A DNA stretch of 30,832 bases. Origin: Bacillota bacterium (GTDB lineage Bacteria; Bacillota; Clostridia; Oscillospirales; Ruminococcaceae). The DNA lies in contig JAEZVA010000015.1 of NCBI GenBank assembly GCA_023443315.1, forward strand, positions 1-30,832, given 5' to 3'. The notes beneath the pieces were generated by a model. The model saw nothing but the letters and a program-made list of their open reading frames with translations. It was not told the origin of the DNA and searched no databases. The translations under genes and the position numbers were made by a program. Positions 1 to 7,162 of this stretch are shown piece after piece; within the stretch, counting starts at the first letter, position 1; each line of letters starts with the position of its first letter.

Positions 1-635
1 CCGCGCTTGAAAACGTTGCGGCACTCTCAAACGGGCTTGAAAACCTGCGCGCGCATATAGAGAACATGAAGAAGTACGGCGTGCCGGTGGTGGTCGCCAT
101 CAACCGCTTTGCCTCGGACACCGACGCGGAGCTTGCGCTGATTCAGAACGCCTGCACCGAGATGGACGCCGATTTTGCGCTCTCCGAGGTGTTTGCAAAG
201 GGCGGCGAGGGCGCTTTGGAGCTTGCAAAAAAGGTGTGCGCTGCGTGCGAAAAGCCGTCGAATTTCCGTCCCTTGTATGACGAGACGCTTTCGGTCAAGG
301 ATAAGATTGCATGTGTTGCAACAACCATCTACGGCGCAAAGAACGTGTTGTATAGCCCTTCCGCCGAAAAGGCAATCCGCGAGATTGAGGCACTGGGCAA
401 GGGTAACCTGCGCGTGTGCATTGCAAAGACGCAGTACTCACTCTCCGACGACCCCAAGCTGCTGTGCCGCCCCACCAATTTTGAGATTACCGTGCGGGAT
501 GTCCGCCTTTCGGCTGGTGCCGGGTTTGTGGTGGTACTCACCGGTGATATCATGACCATGCCGGGGCTACCCAAAAAACCTGCGGCATGCTCAATTGACG
601 TGGATGATAGCGGCACGATTACCGGATTATTTTAA
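1..635 (+). CDS. fhs: Formate-tetrahydrofolate ligase, C-terminal part (5' end outside window)
   Basis: This enzyme joins formate to tetrahydrofolate using ATP to give 10-formyl-THF, feeding one-carbon metabolism and, in acetogens, the methyl branch of the Wood-Ljungdahl pathway; it is cytosolic. The open frame runs in from the left edge (codons in phase from base 3), so an internal ATG at 66 is not the start. Visible family features are the stretch reading HIENMKKYGVPVVVAINRF, the AKTQYSLSDDPKLLCRP segment, and the C-terminal GAGFVVVLTGDIMTMPGLPK followed by a short tail. About 210 of the usual 550 or so residues are present. The stop is 20 bases before the GTG start of tsaE, so the two genes may be cotranscribed. 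Identity is secure; only the edge is missing. Confidence 0.97.
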   Translation, partial: ALENVAALSNGLENLRAHIENMKKYGVPVVVAINRFASDTDAELALIQNACTEMDADFALSEVFAKGGEGALELAKKVCAACEKPSNFRPLYDETLSVKDKIACVATTIYGAKNVLYSPSAEKAIREIEALGKGNLRVCIAKTQYSLSDDPKLLCRPTNFEITVRDVRLSAGAGFVVVLTGDIMTMPGLPKKPAACSIDVDDSGTITGLF

Positions 636-655
636 CACAAGGGAGTTGCTGCCCC

Positions 656-1075
656 GTGCAAAGACTGGTCTCACACAGCGCTGAACAAACCGAACAGATT
701 GCCTGCGAGCTGGCTAGTACGCTGCTTGCGGGCGATGTGGTTGCGCTGCGCGGTGGCATGAGTGCCGGCAAGACCGCATTTGTGCGCGGTCTTGCAAAGG
801 GTCTTGCGGTGACAGGCGAAGTAGCCAGCCCGACGTTTGCACTGGTGCACGAGCACGAGGGGCGTATCCCCCTTTACCATTTTGATATGTACCGTGTCAC
901 AACCATGGATGACCTGTACTCCACCGGCTTCTTTGATTATCTTGATTCGGGCGCGGTGCTTGCGGTAGAGTGGAGCGAGAACATCGAGACCGCCCTGCCC
1001 CGCAAGCGTCTTGTGGTGACGCTTACCCCCATCTCGGACACAGAGCGGGAGATCGTGATTGAAAACAAAGAGTAG
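656..1075 (+). CDS. tsaE: tRNA threonylcarbamoyladenosine biosynthesis ATPase TsaE
   Basis: TsaE (YjeE) is the ATPase partner of TsaB and TsaD in making the t6A37 modification of ANN-decoding tRNAs. The 139-residue length fits the family. The Walker A motif is GGMSAGKTAFVRG (about residues 33-45), where the first part usually reads GDLGAGKT; this copy has M and S in place of the L-G pair. The SPTF motif follows in ASPTFALVHE, then YHFDMYRV and the late VEWSENIE segment, all typical. The start is GTG at 656, preceded by GGGAG at 641-645. It sits directly between fhs and tsaB. The tsaE-tsaB pair is common, but here neither rimI nor tsaD follows. Confidence 0.96.
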   Translation: MQRLVSHSAEQTEQIACELASTLLAGDVVALRGGMSAGKTAFVRGLAKGLAVTGEVASPTFALVHEHEGRIPLYHFDMYRVTTMDDLYSTGFFDYLDSGAVLAVEWSENIETALPRKRLVVTLTPISDTEREIVIENKE

Positions 1076-1150
1076 CAGGCTTATTTTTAACGTATCATAA
1101 TCGTAGTGCGCCGCAAGTGGATAGCATTAAGAAAGGGCGCGGTCTTTATC

Positions 1151-1864
1151 ATGACAATTCTGGGGCTGGATACCTCGGCAGGGGCGGCAAGTGTCGCTGT
1201 CTGCGACCAAACGGGTGTACTCGGCGAGTTTTTTATTAACACAAAGCTAACGCACAGCCAAACGCTGATGCCCATGGTGCAGTCGCTGTTTGAGAATGCA
1301 CAGCTGTCGCTTGAGCAGATTGACGTGTTTGCCGTCTCTTGTGGACCCGGATCGTTTACAGGTCTGCGCATTGGCATCGCCGCGGTCAAGGGTATGGCGA
1401 TGGCAACTGGCAAGCCGTGTGCAGCGGTATCTACCCTGCATGCCCTCGCTTATAATCTGCGCGGGGTAGAGGGCATTGTGTGCGCTGCCATGGACGCGCG
1501 GTGCGAGCAGGTGTATACCGCTTTGTTCCGAGCGCAGGATGGTGAGCTACTACGCCTGACCGAGGACAGCGCGATTACCTTGATAGAGCTTTCCCGCCAA
1601 CTTACACAATTTTCGCAACCAATATTTTTAGTTGGAGACGGCGCATCTTTATGCTATAATAAATTGAATTCAGAGATTGCTAGCCTACGCTTGGCTCCCA
1701 ATCATCTGGTTTTTCAACGCGCCTCATCGGTATGTGCGCTAGCGGCAACACAGGTGCTAAGCGGCAATACGCAAACCGCCGCATCCCTTGCGCCCGCTTA
1801 TCTTCGCCTGCCGCAGGCAGAGCGTGAACTGCGCGCACGACAGGGCGCAGACCAAACGAAGTAA
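1151..1864 (+). CDS. tsaB: tRNA threonylcarbamoyladenosine biosynthesis protein TsaB
   Basis: TsaB is the inactive ASKHA-fold paralogue that dimerises with TsaD in t6A37 synthesis. The protein starts MTILGLDTSAGAASVAV, the usual TsaB beginning. It has the CGPGSFTGLRIG loop near residue 70, the MDARCEQVYTALF segment near residue 115, and the typical C-terminal APAYLRLPQAERE. I chose ATG at 1151 rather than a longer frame from 1106 because the N-terminus then matches the family; the AAAGG at 1132-1136 is 14 bases upstream, which is long. Length is 237 residues. Between roughly 1600 and 1680 the sequence is unusually AT-rich and contains promoter-like elements (listed separately). The next gene is upp rather than rimI or tsaD. 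Confidence 0.95.
   Translation: MTILGLDTSAGAASVAVCDQTGVLGEFFINTKLTHSQTLMPMVQSLFENAQLSLEQIDVFAVSCGPGSFTGLRIGIAAVKGMAMATGKPCAAVSTLHALAYNLRGVEGIVCAAMDARCEQVYTALFRAQDGELLRLTEDSAITLIELSRQLTQFSQPIFLVGDGASLCYNKLNSEIASLRLAPNHLVFQRASSVCALAATQVLSGNTQTAASLAPAYLRLPQAERELRARQGADQTK
1632..1660 (+). promoter_or_regulatory. Candidate promoter inside tsaB, possibly for upp
   Basis: TTGGAG (1632-1637) and TATAAT (1655-1660) are 17 bases apart, and the -10 is extended by TG at 1652-1653 (TGCTATAAT). The perfect extended -10 compensates for a weak -35. It lies about 280 bases upstream of the upp start, inside coding sequence, in an AT-rich patch. Whether it is used is inference. Confidence 0.45.
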
Positions 1865-1941
1865 CACCAGTGATAGCGACAACACAGCGTCCGCTTTGGC
1901 GGTGTGTAGCCGCAAAGGATATGCAGAAAGGAAGGCTAGGT

Positions 1942-2577
1942 ATGCAGCAGAAAAACCCGTTTATTATGGACCACCCGCTGATACAGCATAAGGTTTCGCT
2001 TATGCGGGACAAAACCACCGGTTCTAAGGAGTTTCGCGAGCTTGTGTCAGAGATCGCAATGCTCATGTGCTACGAAGCAACCAGAGATCTGCCCCTGAAG
2101 GAGGTCGAGATTGAGACCCCCGTCGCCGTGGCTAGAACCAATGTGATTACGGGCAGAAAGGTTGCGTTTGTGCCCATTCTGCGCGCGGGGCTTGGTATGG
2201 TAGACGGCGTACTGCGTCTGGTGCCTGCCGCAAAGGTCGGTCACATCGGTCTGTACCGTGACCCAGAAACCCTCGCCCCCGTTGAATACTACTGCAAGCT
2301 GCCCGGCGATATTGAGGAACGCGAAGTGATTGTTCTTGACCCGATGCTCGCTACTGGCGGCTCGGCGGTCGATGCCATTACGATGATTAAAAAGCGTGGT
2401 GCAATGCTGATTAAGTTTATGTGCATCATCGCAGCCCCCGAAGGACTCGATGTTTTACACAAGGCACACCCTGATGTGCAGATCTATGCCGCGGCGCAGG
2501 ACGACCATCTAAACGACCACGGCTACATTGTGCCCGGTCTCGGCGATGCCGGCGACCGCATCTTTGGCACAAAGTAG
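1942..2577 (+). CDS. upp: Uracil phosphoribosyltransferase
   Basis: This cytosolic salvage enzyme converts uracil and PRPP to UMP. The 211 residues match the family length. Visible landmarks are DHPLIQHKVSLMRDK at the N-terminus, VPILRAGLGMVDG, the PRPP-binding loop in VLDPMLATGGSA, and the uracil-site C-terminus DHGYIVPGLGDAGDR. I chose ATG 1942 over in-frame GTG 1870 and ATG 1921 because AAAGGAAGG (1927-1935) sits 6 bases before it and the protein then begins as in other Upp proteins. The gene follows tsaB by 77 bases and ends at a strong terminator. Transcription may come from the tsaE-tsaB unit, from the internal tsaB promoter, or both. Confidence 0.97.
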   Translation: MQQKNPFIMDHPLIQHKVSLMRDKTTGSKEFRELVSEIAMLMCYEATRDLPLKEVEIETPVAVARTNVITGRKVAFVPILRAGLGMVDGVLRLVPAAKVGHIGLYRDPETLAPVEYYCKLPGDIEEREVIVLDPMLATGGSAVDAITMIKKRGAMLIKFMCIIAAPEGLDVLHKAHPDVQIYAAAQDDHLNDHGYIVPGLGDAGDRIFGTK

Positions 2578-2604
2578 TAATTACCCTTATACAATTCACA
2601 ATCA

Positions 2605-2639
2605 GGCTGCGGAAAAGAGACACTTTTCCGCAGCCTTTT
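2605..2639 (+). terminator. Intrinsic terminator after upp
   Basis: A perfect 13-bp stem, GGCTGCGGAAAAG (2605-2617) with CTTTTCCGCAGCC (2623-2635), has a five-base loop and is followed by TTTT. It closes the fhs-tsaE-tsaB-upp block 27 bases after the upp stop. Confidence 0.9.
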
Positions 2640-2833
2640 GCTATAGTTGCAAATGTATACTGCGCTGTGTTTCCAATGCAAATGCCTGATAAAGGTGTAG
2701 ATAAAAATCCCCGTCAAAACCCATACGCCGAAGCTGCGGACTGAATTTTAATACACTTTTTAATGCAGTAAAATGTAGTCTTTGCTTACACTATATCGTT
2801 ATATAGATATCACTAACACAGGGTGGGATAACA

Positions 2834-3238
2834 ATGAAACGGATTTTGACTGCCGTTGCCGCGATCGTACTATCGGCTCTGCTAATCGTCATTGGCACAA
2901 CCTATGGAGAAAAACCGTTTGCAAGGCTTAACGCGAGTGATGTTACAAGTGCGACACTGTATGCCGTACCGCCATCTGCGGAGATTGCAATCAGCGACCA
3001 ACAGATTTTATCGGAGCTGGTCGACATCCTTCATTCGGTTAAGGTGTACGACAAAAGTGAGAAAGGGCGCGAGTATGACGGGCAGCTTGTTCGGTTTACC
3101 CTGACGTTAAAAGATGGCTCGGTGCTTAATGTCGGGGCATACAACCCATTTTTATACATCGACGAAATCGGGTACAAAACCGCATATGGTCCCTGTCAAC
3201 GCCTTAATCAGCTTGGCAACCGCCTGTTGCTGCGGTAA
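2834..3238 (+). CDS. Small membrane-anchored or secreted protein, function unknown
   Basis: I do not recognise this 134-residue protein. Residues 1-24 (MKRILTAVAAIVLSALLIVI...) form a basic start and one hydrophobic segment, so it is an N-terminally anchored or exported protein without a lipobox cysteine. The rest is a compact polar domain ending in KDGSVLNVGAYNPFLYIDEI and a single late cysteine (GPCQRLN), which reads like a small alpha/beta domain. The start ATG follows GGGTGGGAT at 2821-2829. It stands alone: a terminator precedes it by about 195 bases and the next gene is convergent. I could not place a convincing promoter in 2640-2833. Confidence 0.75.
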   Translation: MKRILTAVAAIVLSALLIVIGTTYGEKPFARLNASDVTSATLYAVPPSAEIAISDQQILSELVDILHSVKVYDKSEKGREYDGQLVRFTLTLKDGSVLNVGAYNPFLYIDEIGYKTAYGPCQRLNQLGNRLLLR

Positions 3239-3260
3239 TACCAAAAACCATTTGGATATC

Positions 3261-3310
3261 AAAAATAAAACGGCTGCCGTAAAGACGCTGATGCGTCCTT
3301 GCGGTAGCCG
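3261..3310 (-). terminator. Terminator for the 3329-4264 gene (minus strand)
   Basis: CGGCTGCCG (3271-3279) pairs with CGGTAGCCG (3302-3310) with one G-T pair, and an inner stem GACGC/GCGTC caps it. On the minus strand the stem is followed by TTTTATTTTT (complement of 3261-3270), so it mainly serves the leftward gene that stops at 3329. It may also help end the convergent rightward gene. Confidence 0.8.
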
Positions 3311-3328
3311 AATCGTTTGTTGCTTTTA

Positions 3329-4264
3329 TCAGCCGATGTGCTTCTTAATAAACGCCTCAATCGAAGCCTCATCCTTGGGGTCGGGCTCTTTCTCTACGCG
3401 CCCAAGCTCCCACTGCTCGGTGTGCTCGGCGGTCTCTCCTGGGGCGTACTCCTTAATCTCACCCAACGACTCCATCTCAAGGATGTTGTTGTTGGTATAG
3501 GTCTCGTACGAACAGCCGTTGTCGGGATAACTTCCGCCCACAACATGGGTGTACCGTTTTACAAAAAACAGACCGTGGTTTAGGTAGCAAGCCCATCCCA
3601 CCTCGTTGTCAAACCCGAGCTTAAAGGCGCGGGTAATCTCGGGGTTTTGACGCAGGGTGAAGTAACGGTCGGTAAAATGCGAGCGAACACAGCTTAAATC
3701 GGTGTACGGCCAAACCGAAATGGTGCGGTTTGCAAGCAAACCAGTGTCCTTGGTATTCATCGGCATAATCTCAAGACCGCCTCGGTCCATTACCGTAATG
3801 GCCCACGGGGCATAGGTTTTGGGTTTATCCGATACGTTGGTCACCTTATGCACAATGGTAACCGCAGGCGCCGTGTCATCCATCGAGATCGCAAAGCGAT
3901 ATTGTACATTGTTATGGCACTGCGGTTTGCAGGTAAGCGTTACGGTACTGCCATTGATTTCATACTCCACAGGGTCGTTATCGGGGTAGGAGGTGTCCGG
4001 GAACGCCTCGGGGCTGACCCACAGGCGGTGACCGCCGTGAAAATGAAACCTTGCCCCGGGATAAAAGGTGCGGTCATATGCCTCGGTATCGCCGCCAAGA
4101 CCGATGCTGTTATCATAAAGCAGCATATTCTTTTCGCCGCTCAGCGTAAAATGCAGGATTCTGGGACCGTAATCCACCGTAACAAGCAGCTCTGCCGCAC
4201 CGTTGTCAAGCGAGATGCAGGTGCCGTAATCTGGATGCTGAGTTTTTTGAACATTAACAGACAT
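3329..4264 (-). CDS. Galactose-mutarotase-fold protein (DUF4380/aldose-epimerase-like)
   Basis: The 311-residue soluble protein has no signal or membrane span. Its layout, with an N-terminal ISLDNGAAELLVTVDYGPRI, a central FHFHGGHRLWVSPEAFPDT around residues 90-108, and a beta-rich remainder with AITVMDRGGLEIMP, is that of carbohydrate-binding mutarotase-like proteins. The GGHRLW-SPE stretch suggests the DUF4380 group rather than classical GalM. I infer a sugar-binding or epimerase role without a known substrate. The in-frame ATG at 4270 lies directly on the AAAGGAG box (4272-4278), so ATG 4264, 7 bases from that box, is the likelier start. It lies about 70 bases downstream of tmcAL on the same strand and ends at its own terminator. 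Confidence 0.7.
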   Translation of the reverse strand: MSVNVQKTQHPDYGTCISLDNGAAELLVTVDYGPRILHFTLSGEKNMLLYDNSIGLGGDTEAYDRTFYPGARFHFHGGHRLWVSPEAFPDTSYPDNDPVEYEINGSTVTLTCKPQCHNNVQYRFAISMDDTAPAVTIVHKVTNVSDKPKTYAPWAITVMDRGGLEIMPMNTKDTGLLANRTISVWPYTDLSCVRSHFTDRYFTLRQNPEITRAFKLGFDNEVGWACYLNHGLFFVKRYTHVVGGSYPDNGCSYETYTNNNILEMESLGEIKEYAPGETAEHTEQWELGRVEKEPDPKDEASIEAFIKKHIG

Positions 4265-4335
4265 AGTCATGCTCCTTTCGCCGTAACGGCTGCTGCCGCG
4301 GCGTTAAAAATAAGTAAAAACAAGATAATATTTAC

Positions 4336-5529
4336 CTATTCCATTATGACAGGCTTTGCCGTAAAGTCAAGACTGCACGCACGGATTTGCTCAGAGCACA
4401 GTGCAAACACGTCGGTCGCTGCCGATTCGAGTGCGGCAAACCGCGCCGCTGTTTCGGAACCCTCGGCGCATCGCGCAAGCGCCGTTCTAATTGGTAGCGT
4501 GGCGGTGTCCTTTGCGCGAGCAAGAACCTCTTTGCCGCGGTGATTAAAGCCGATTACCCGAATATAAGGCGGGCTTTGCAGCTGTAGCTCGGATGAGATG
4601 CCAAGAAAGGCACACAGCACAATTCGGCGGATGCGCGAAAGGGTGTACCGTTTTGTTTTGGCGTGCAGGTACAGCTCATCGAGGCTTGTTGCGGTTTTTG
4701 CCGCCTTTATAATCCGCCCCTCAAGACCTTCGGTCACATCGGGCAGCGTGAGCAGCTCCTCTTTGCTTATGGTGCGCAGCCGTGCAAGGACGGCGCGCTC
4801 AAGCCTTGCGAGCGAACAGGGGGCATGCCCCTTTGCCACCACCTCGGCATATAGGTCGGCTGTCTCGGGTAAAACGAAGTCGCGCCACCTATCCCCCGTG
4901 TGCATGTGCTTACGTATCAGCGACGCGGAGGCAATGTGACCTGACGCGTTTTGGCTTTCGTGCCCCACCCCCGTGCGCGCGATGGTGACGGGGGAAATCG
5001 AGCTACTTAGGCGCAGCAGCCACTTGATGTACTCGATGCCAAGGATGTTGTTCGGCTGCTCTAGGACCGTCGCGGCGGTCTTGCCCATCGTGTCGCCGAC
5101 CGCAAGCTGCCTAGCCTTTGGGAACACAAGCCCTCGATCGAGATACCCCTTTAATGCGCAGCCAAACGCGGGGTCGTCCACCGCCTTTGCCGCGTCGGTC
5201 AGCATCTGCGTATCCCCACACTCACTGCCAAACACCAAGGTGTCCACGCAGCCCAGTGCATCAAGCAGGGCGACACCGCCATACGCAAAGCGCTCGGCGG
5301 AAGAAACGGCATAAGCAAGCGGCAGTTCTATCACCAGATCCGCGCCGCCAAGTAGTGCGGCTTTTGCGCGGGTAAACTTATCAAGTGCAGCACACTCGCC
5401 ACGCTGGGTAAATGAGCCGCCCATAACTGCGACGATATGCGACGCGCCCAGTATACGCGCAGTGCGAATTTGGTAGGCGTGTCCGTTGTGAAACGGGTTG
5501 TACTCCGCGATGATTCCGGCTATCTGCAC
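4336..5529 (-). CDS. tmcAL: tRNA(Met) cytidine acetate ligase TmcAL (YlbM family)
   Basis: TmcAL activates acetate with ATP and places it on C34 of elongator tRNA-Met, making ac4C. The N-terminus has the nucleotidyltransferase HxGH signature in AEYNPFHNGHAYQ, followed by AVMGGSFTQRGE, the acidic VIELPLAYAVSSAERFA and the NNILGIEYIKWL stretch. Another family marker is SGHIASASLIRK. The longest frame begins at ATG 5544, which has no ribosome binding site. An in-frame GTG at 5529 is preceded by GGGGGA and gives an N-terminus that aligns with the family without extra residues, so I use 5529 (397 residues). It is divergent from ackA, notable because the enzyme uses acetate directly. Confidence 0.93.
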   Translation of the reverse strand: MQIAGIIAEYNPFHNGHAYQIRTARILGASHIVAVMGGSFTQRGECAALDKFTRAKAALLGGADLVIELPLAYAVSSAERFAYGGVALLDALGCVDTLVFGSECGDTQMLTDAAKAVDDPAFGCALKGYLDRGLVFPKARQLAVGDTMGKTAATVLEQPNNILGIEYIKWLLRLSSSISPVTIARTGVGHESQNASGHIASASLIRKHMHTGDRWRDFVLPETADLYAEVVAKGHAPCSLARLERAVLARLRTISKEELLTLPDVTEGLEGRIIKAAKTATSLDELYLHAKTKRYTLSRIRRIVLCAFLGISSELQLQSPPYIRVIGFNHRGKEVLARAKDTATLPIRTALARCAEGSETAARFAALESAATDVFALCSEQIRACSLDFTAKPVIME

Positions 5530-5621
5530 ACCGTTTTCCCCCATATATTTCTATTTAAAGCAACTTGCCCTGCAAGTGCTCTGGAAGTTTTGAGAAAATG
5601 CCGTCTTTTTTGAATTAGAAC

Positions 5622-5650
5622 TTGAATTTTAGCTACCGTTGTAATAATAT
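5622..5650 (+). promoter_or_regulatory. Candidate promoter upstream of ackA
   Basis: TTGAAT (5622-5627) and TAATAT (5645-5650) are separated by 17 bases. If used, it would give ackA a leader of about 230 bases containing the hairpin at 5672-5690. I saw no better promoter nearer to ackA. Confidence 0.45.
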
Positions 5651-5671
5651 AAAGATTGGTGGTGCCATGTC

Positions 5672-5690
5672 AAGCCTGCGGGCTTTTTTT
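5672..5690 (+). terminator. Short terminator-like hairpin in the ackA leader
   Basis: AAGCC (5672-5676) and GGCTT (5681-5685) form a 5-bp stem with loop TGCG, directly followed by T residues to 5690. The stem is short but GC-rich and the U-tract is strong. It would end a transcript only about 35 bases after the promoter candidate, so it may act as an attenuator or simply be weak. Confidence 0.4.
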
Positions 5691-5885
5691 CGTTTGTACG
5701 TGAGTTTGGCGCGTATGACGGTCGTATATTTGCCCGCTGTGAGCAATTGTCCTCTGAATCGGTAAAGAAGTAAACATCTTACCACTACATTCACCGGGCG
5801 TTTCTAAAAACGAAGAACAGCTATTTACGTTTTTGGATGCCTCTCAAGGAAACATGGCAATCTATATAGTTTTGGAGGAGAAAGA

Positions 5886-7088
5886 ATGAAGGTACTGGTA
5901 ATCAACGCGGGCAGTTCCTCGCTAAAATACCAGCTTATCAACATGGAAGATGAGCAGGTTATTGCGAAGGGTAACTGCGAGAAGATTGGCGTTGACGGGT
6001 TTATCACCCACAAAACAGCCGACGGCAGGGTGATTGCCGAGCAGGTTGACTTCCCCACTCACTCAGAGGCGTTTATGAAGCTGACTGAGGTTCTTACAAG
6101 CGGTGAGGGCAAGGTTATTGAAAACATGACGGACGTTTCGGCGGTGGGACACCGCATCGTTCAGGGCGCCGAGCGCTTTACCGAGTCGGTACTTGTTACC
6201 GACAGCGTGGTAGACACCATTGAGGAGATTGCAGACCTTGCACCGTTGCACAACCCCGCGCACGTTCTTGCCATCCGCGCCTGCCAAAAGGTGCTTGGCA
6301 AAGAGATTCCCCAGGTAGTGGTGTTTGACACCGCATTCCACCAAACCATGCCCGAAAAGGCTTACATGTTTGGTGTGCCGTATGAATATTACGAAAAGTA
6401 CCATATTAGACGCTACGGCTTTCACGGCACCTCGCACCGCTATGTCAGCGCGCGTCTGGCTAAACTAATGGGCAAGGACCCCAAGGACCTGAAGATTATT
6501 ACCTGCCATATCGGCAACGGCTCCTCCATCACTGCGGTTGACGGCGGCAGATCGGTCGATACCAGCATGGGATTCACGCCACTAGGCGGTATCGTGATGG
6601 GTACCCGTTCCGGCTCACTGGATCCTTCGGTCGTCACCTTTATTGCTGAGAAGGAGAACCTTTCGGGCAAGCAGCTCAGCGACCTGCTTAACAAGCAGTC
6701 GGGTTACCTTGGCATCTCGGGCGTAACCAGCGATGACCGCGATATGCGTGCTGCAGCCACGGCTGGCAACAAGCGCGCACAGCTTGCACTTACCATGGTT
6801 CGCTACCAGATAAAGAAATACATCGGTGCGTATGCCGCTGCAATGGGTGGTCTTGACGCAGTGGCGTTTACTGGCGGCATTGGCGAAAACTCTATTGATT
6901 TGCGCAAAGAGGTTTGCGAAAACATGGAGTTCTTAGGTCTTAAGCTCAATACTGACACGAACGTGGAGTATAATGGCAAAGAGCACGACATCAGCGCCGA
7001 CGACGCCCGTGTACGCGTCTGGATTGTTCCCACCAACGAGGAGCTGACCATCGCGCGTGACACGATGGCGATTGTATCTAAGCGCTAA
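5886..7088 (+). CDS. ackA: Acetate kinase
   Basis: AckA converts acetyl phosphate and ADP to acetate and ATP, the energy-yielding step of acetate fermentation, in the cytosol. The 400 residues match the family. Signatures are VLVINAGSSSLKY at the N-terminus, VVFDTAFHQTMP, GFHGTSHRYVS near residue 180, the DTSMGFTPLGGIVMGTRSG loop near 220, and FTGGIGENS near 325. The start has a strong box, GGAGGAG at 5874-5880. No pta lies beside it in this window. It ends at a strong terminator and faces the convergent XRE gene. It is divergent from tmcAL, whose product consumes acetate, but shared control is only inference. Confidence 0.98.
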   Translation: MKVLVINAGSSSLKYQLINMEDEQVIAKGNCEKIGVDGFITHKTADGRVIAEQVDFPTHSEAFMKLTEVLTSGEGKVIENMTDVSAVGHRIVQGAERFTESVLVTDSVVDTIEEIADLAPLHNPAHVLAIRACQKVLGKEIPQVVVFDTAFHQTMPEKAYMFGVPYEYYEKYHIRRYGFHGTSHRYVSARLAKLMGKDPKDLKIITCHIGNGSSITAVDGGRSVDTSMGFTPLGGIVMGTRSGSLDPSVVTFIAEKENLSGKQLSDLLNKQSGYLGISGVTSDDRDMRAAATAGNKRAQLALTMVRYQIKKYIGAYAAAMGGLDAVAFTGGIGENSIDLRKEVCENMEFLGLKLNTDTNVEYNGKEHDISADDARVRVWIVPTNEELTIARDTMAIVSKR

Positions 7089-7123
7089 GCCACAAACATA
7101 TTTGCATCCAAACATAGATAAGG

Positions 7124-7158
7124 GCATCCGCACGGTGTGACCGTGCGGATGCTTTTTT
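7124..7158 (+). terminator. Intrinsic terminator after ackA
   Basis: A perfect 12-bp stem GCATCCGCACGG/CCGTGCGGATGC with loop TGTGA is followed by TTTTTT (7153-7158). It overlaps the gap before the convergent gene ending at 7163. Confidence 0.93.
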
Positions 7159-7162
7159 CTAA

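Larger units (their letters stand above)
5530..5885. other. Long intergenic region between tmcAL and ackA
   Basis: This stretch of about 355 bases holds a rightward promoter candidate (5622-5650), a short terminator-like hairpin (5672-5690), a small palindrome CTTGCCCTGCAAG at 5564-5576 near the tmcAL start, and the ackA ribosome binding site. The segment 5700-5860 has no feature I can name; no conserved reading frame is evident in it. Confidence 0.6.

Noticed and set aside
2640..2833. A promoter upstream of the small anchored protein at 2834
   Set aside because: AT-rich boxes are present (TTGCTT and TATAGA near 2782-2807), but spacing is only about 14 bases; I could not choose one.
5666..5764. 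A 32-codon frame starting ATG in the ackA leader
   Set aside because: It runs through the terminator-like hairpin, has only a weak GGTGG box, and its composition is not clearly coding.
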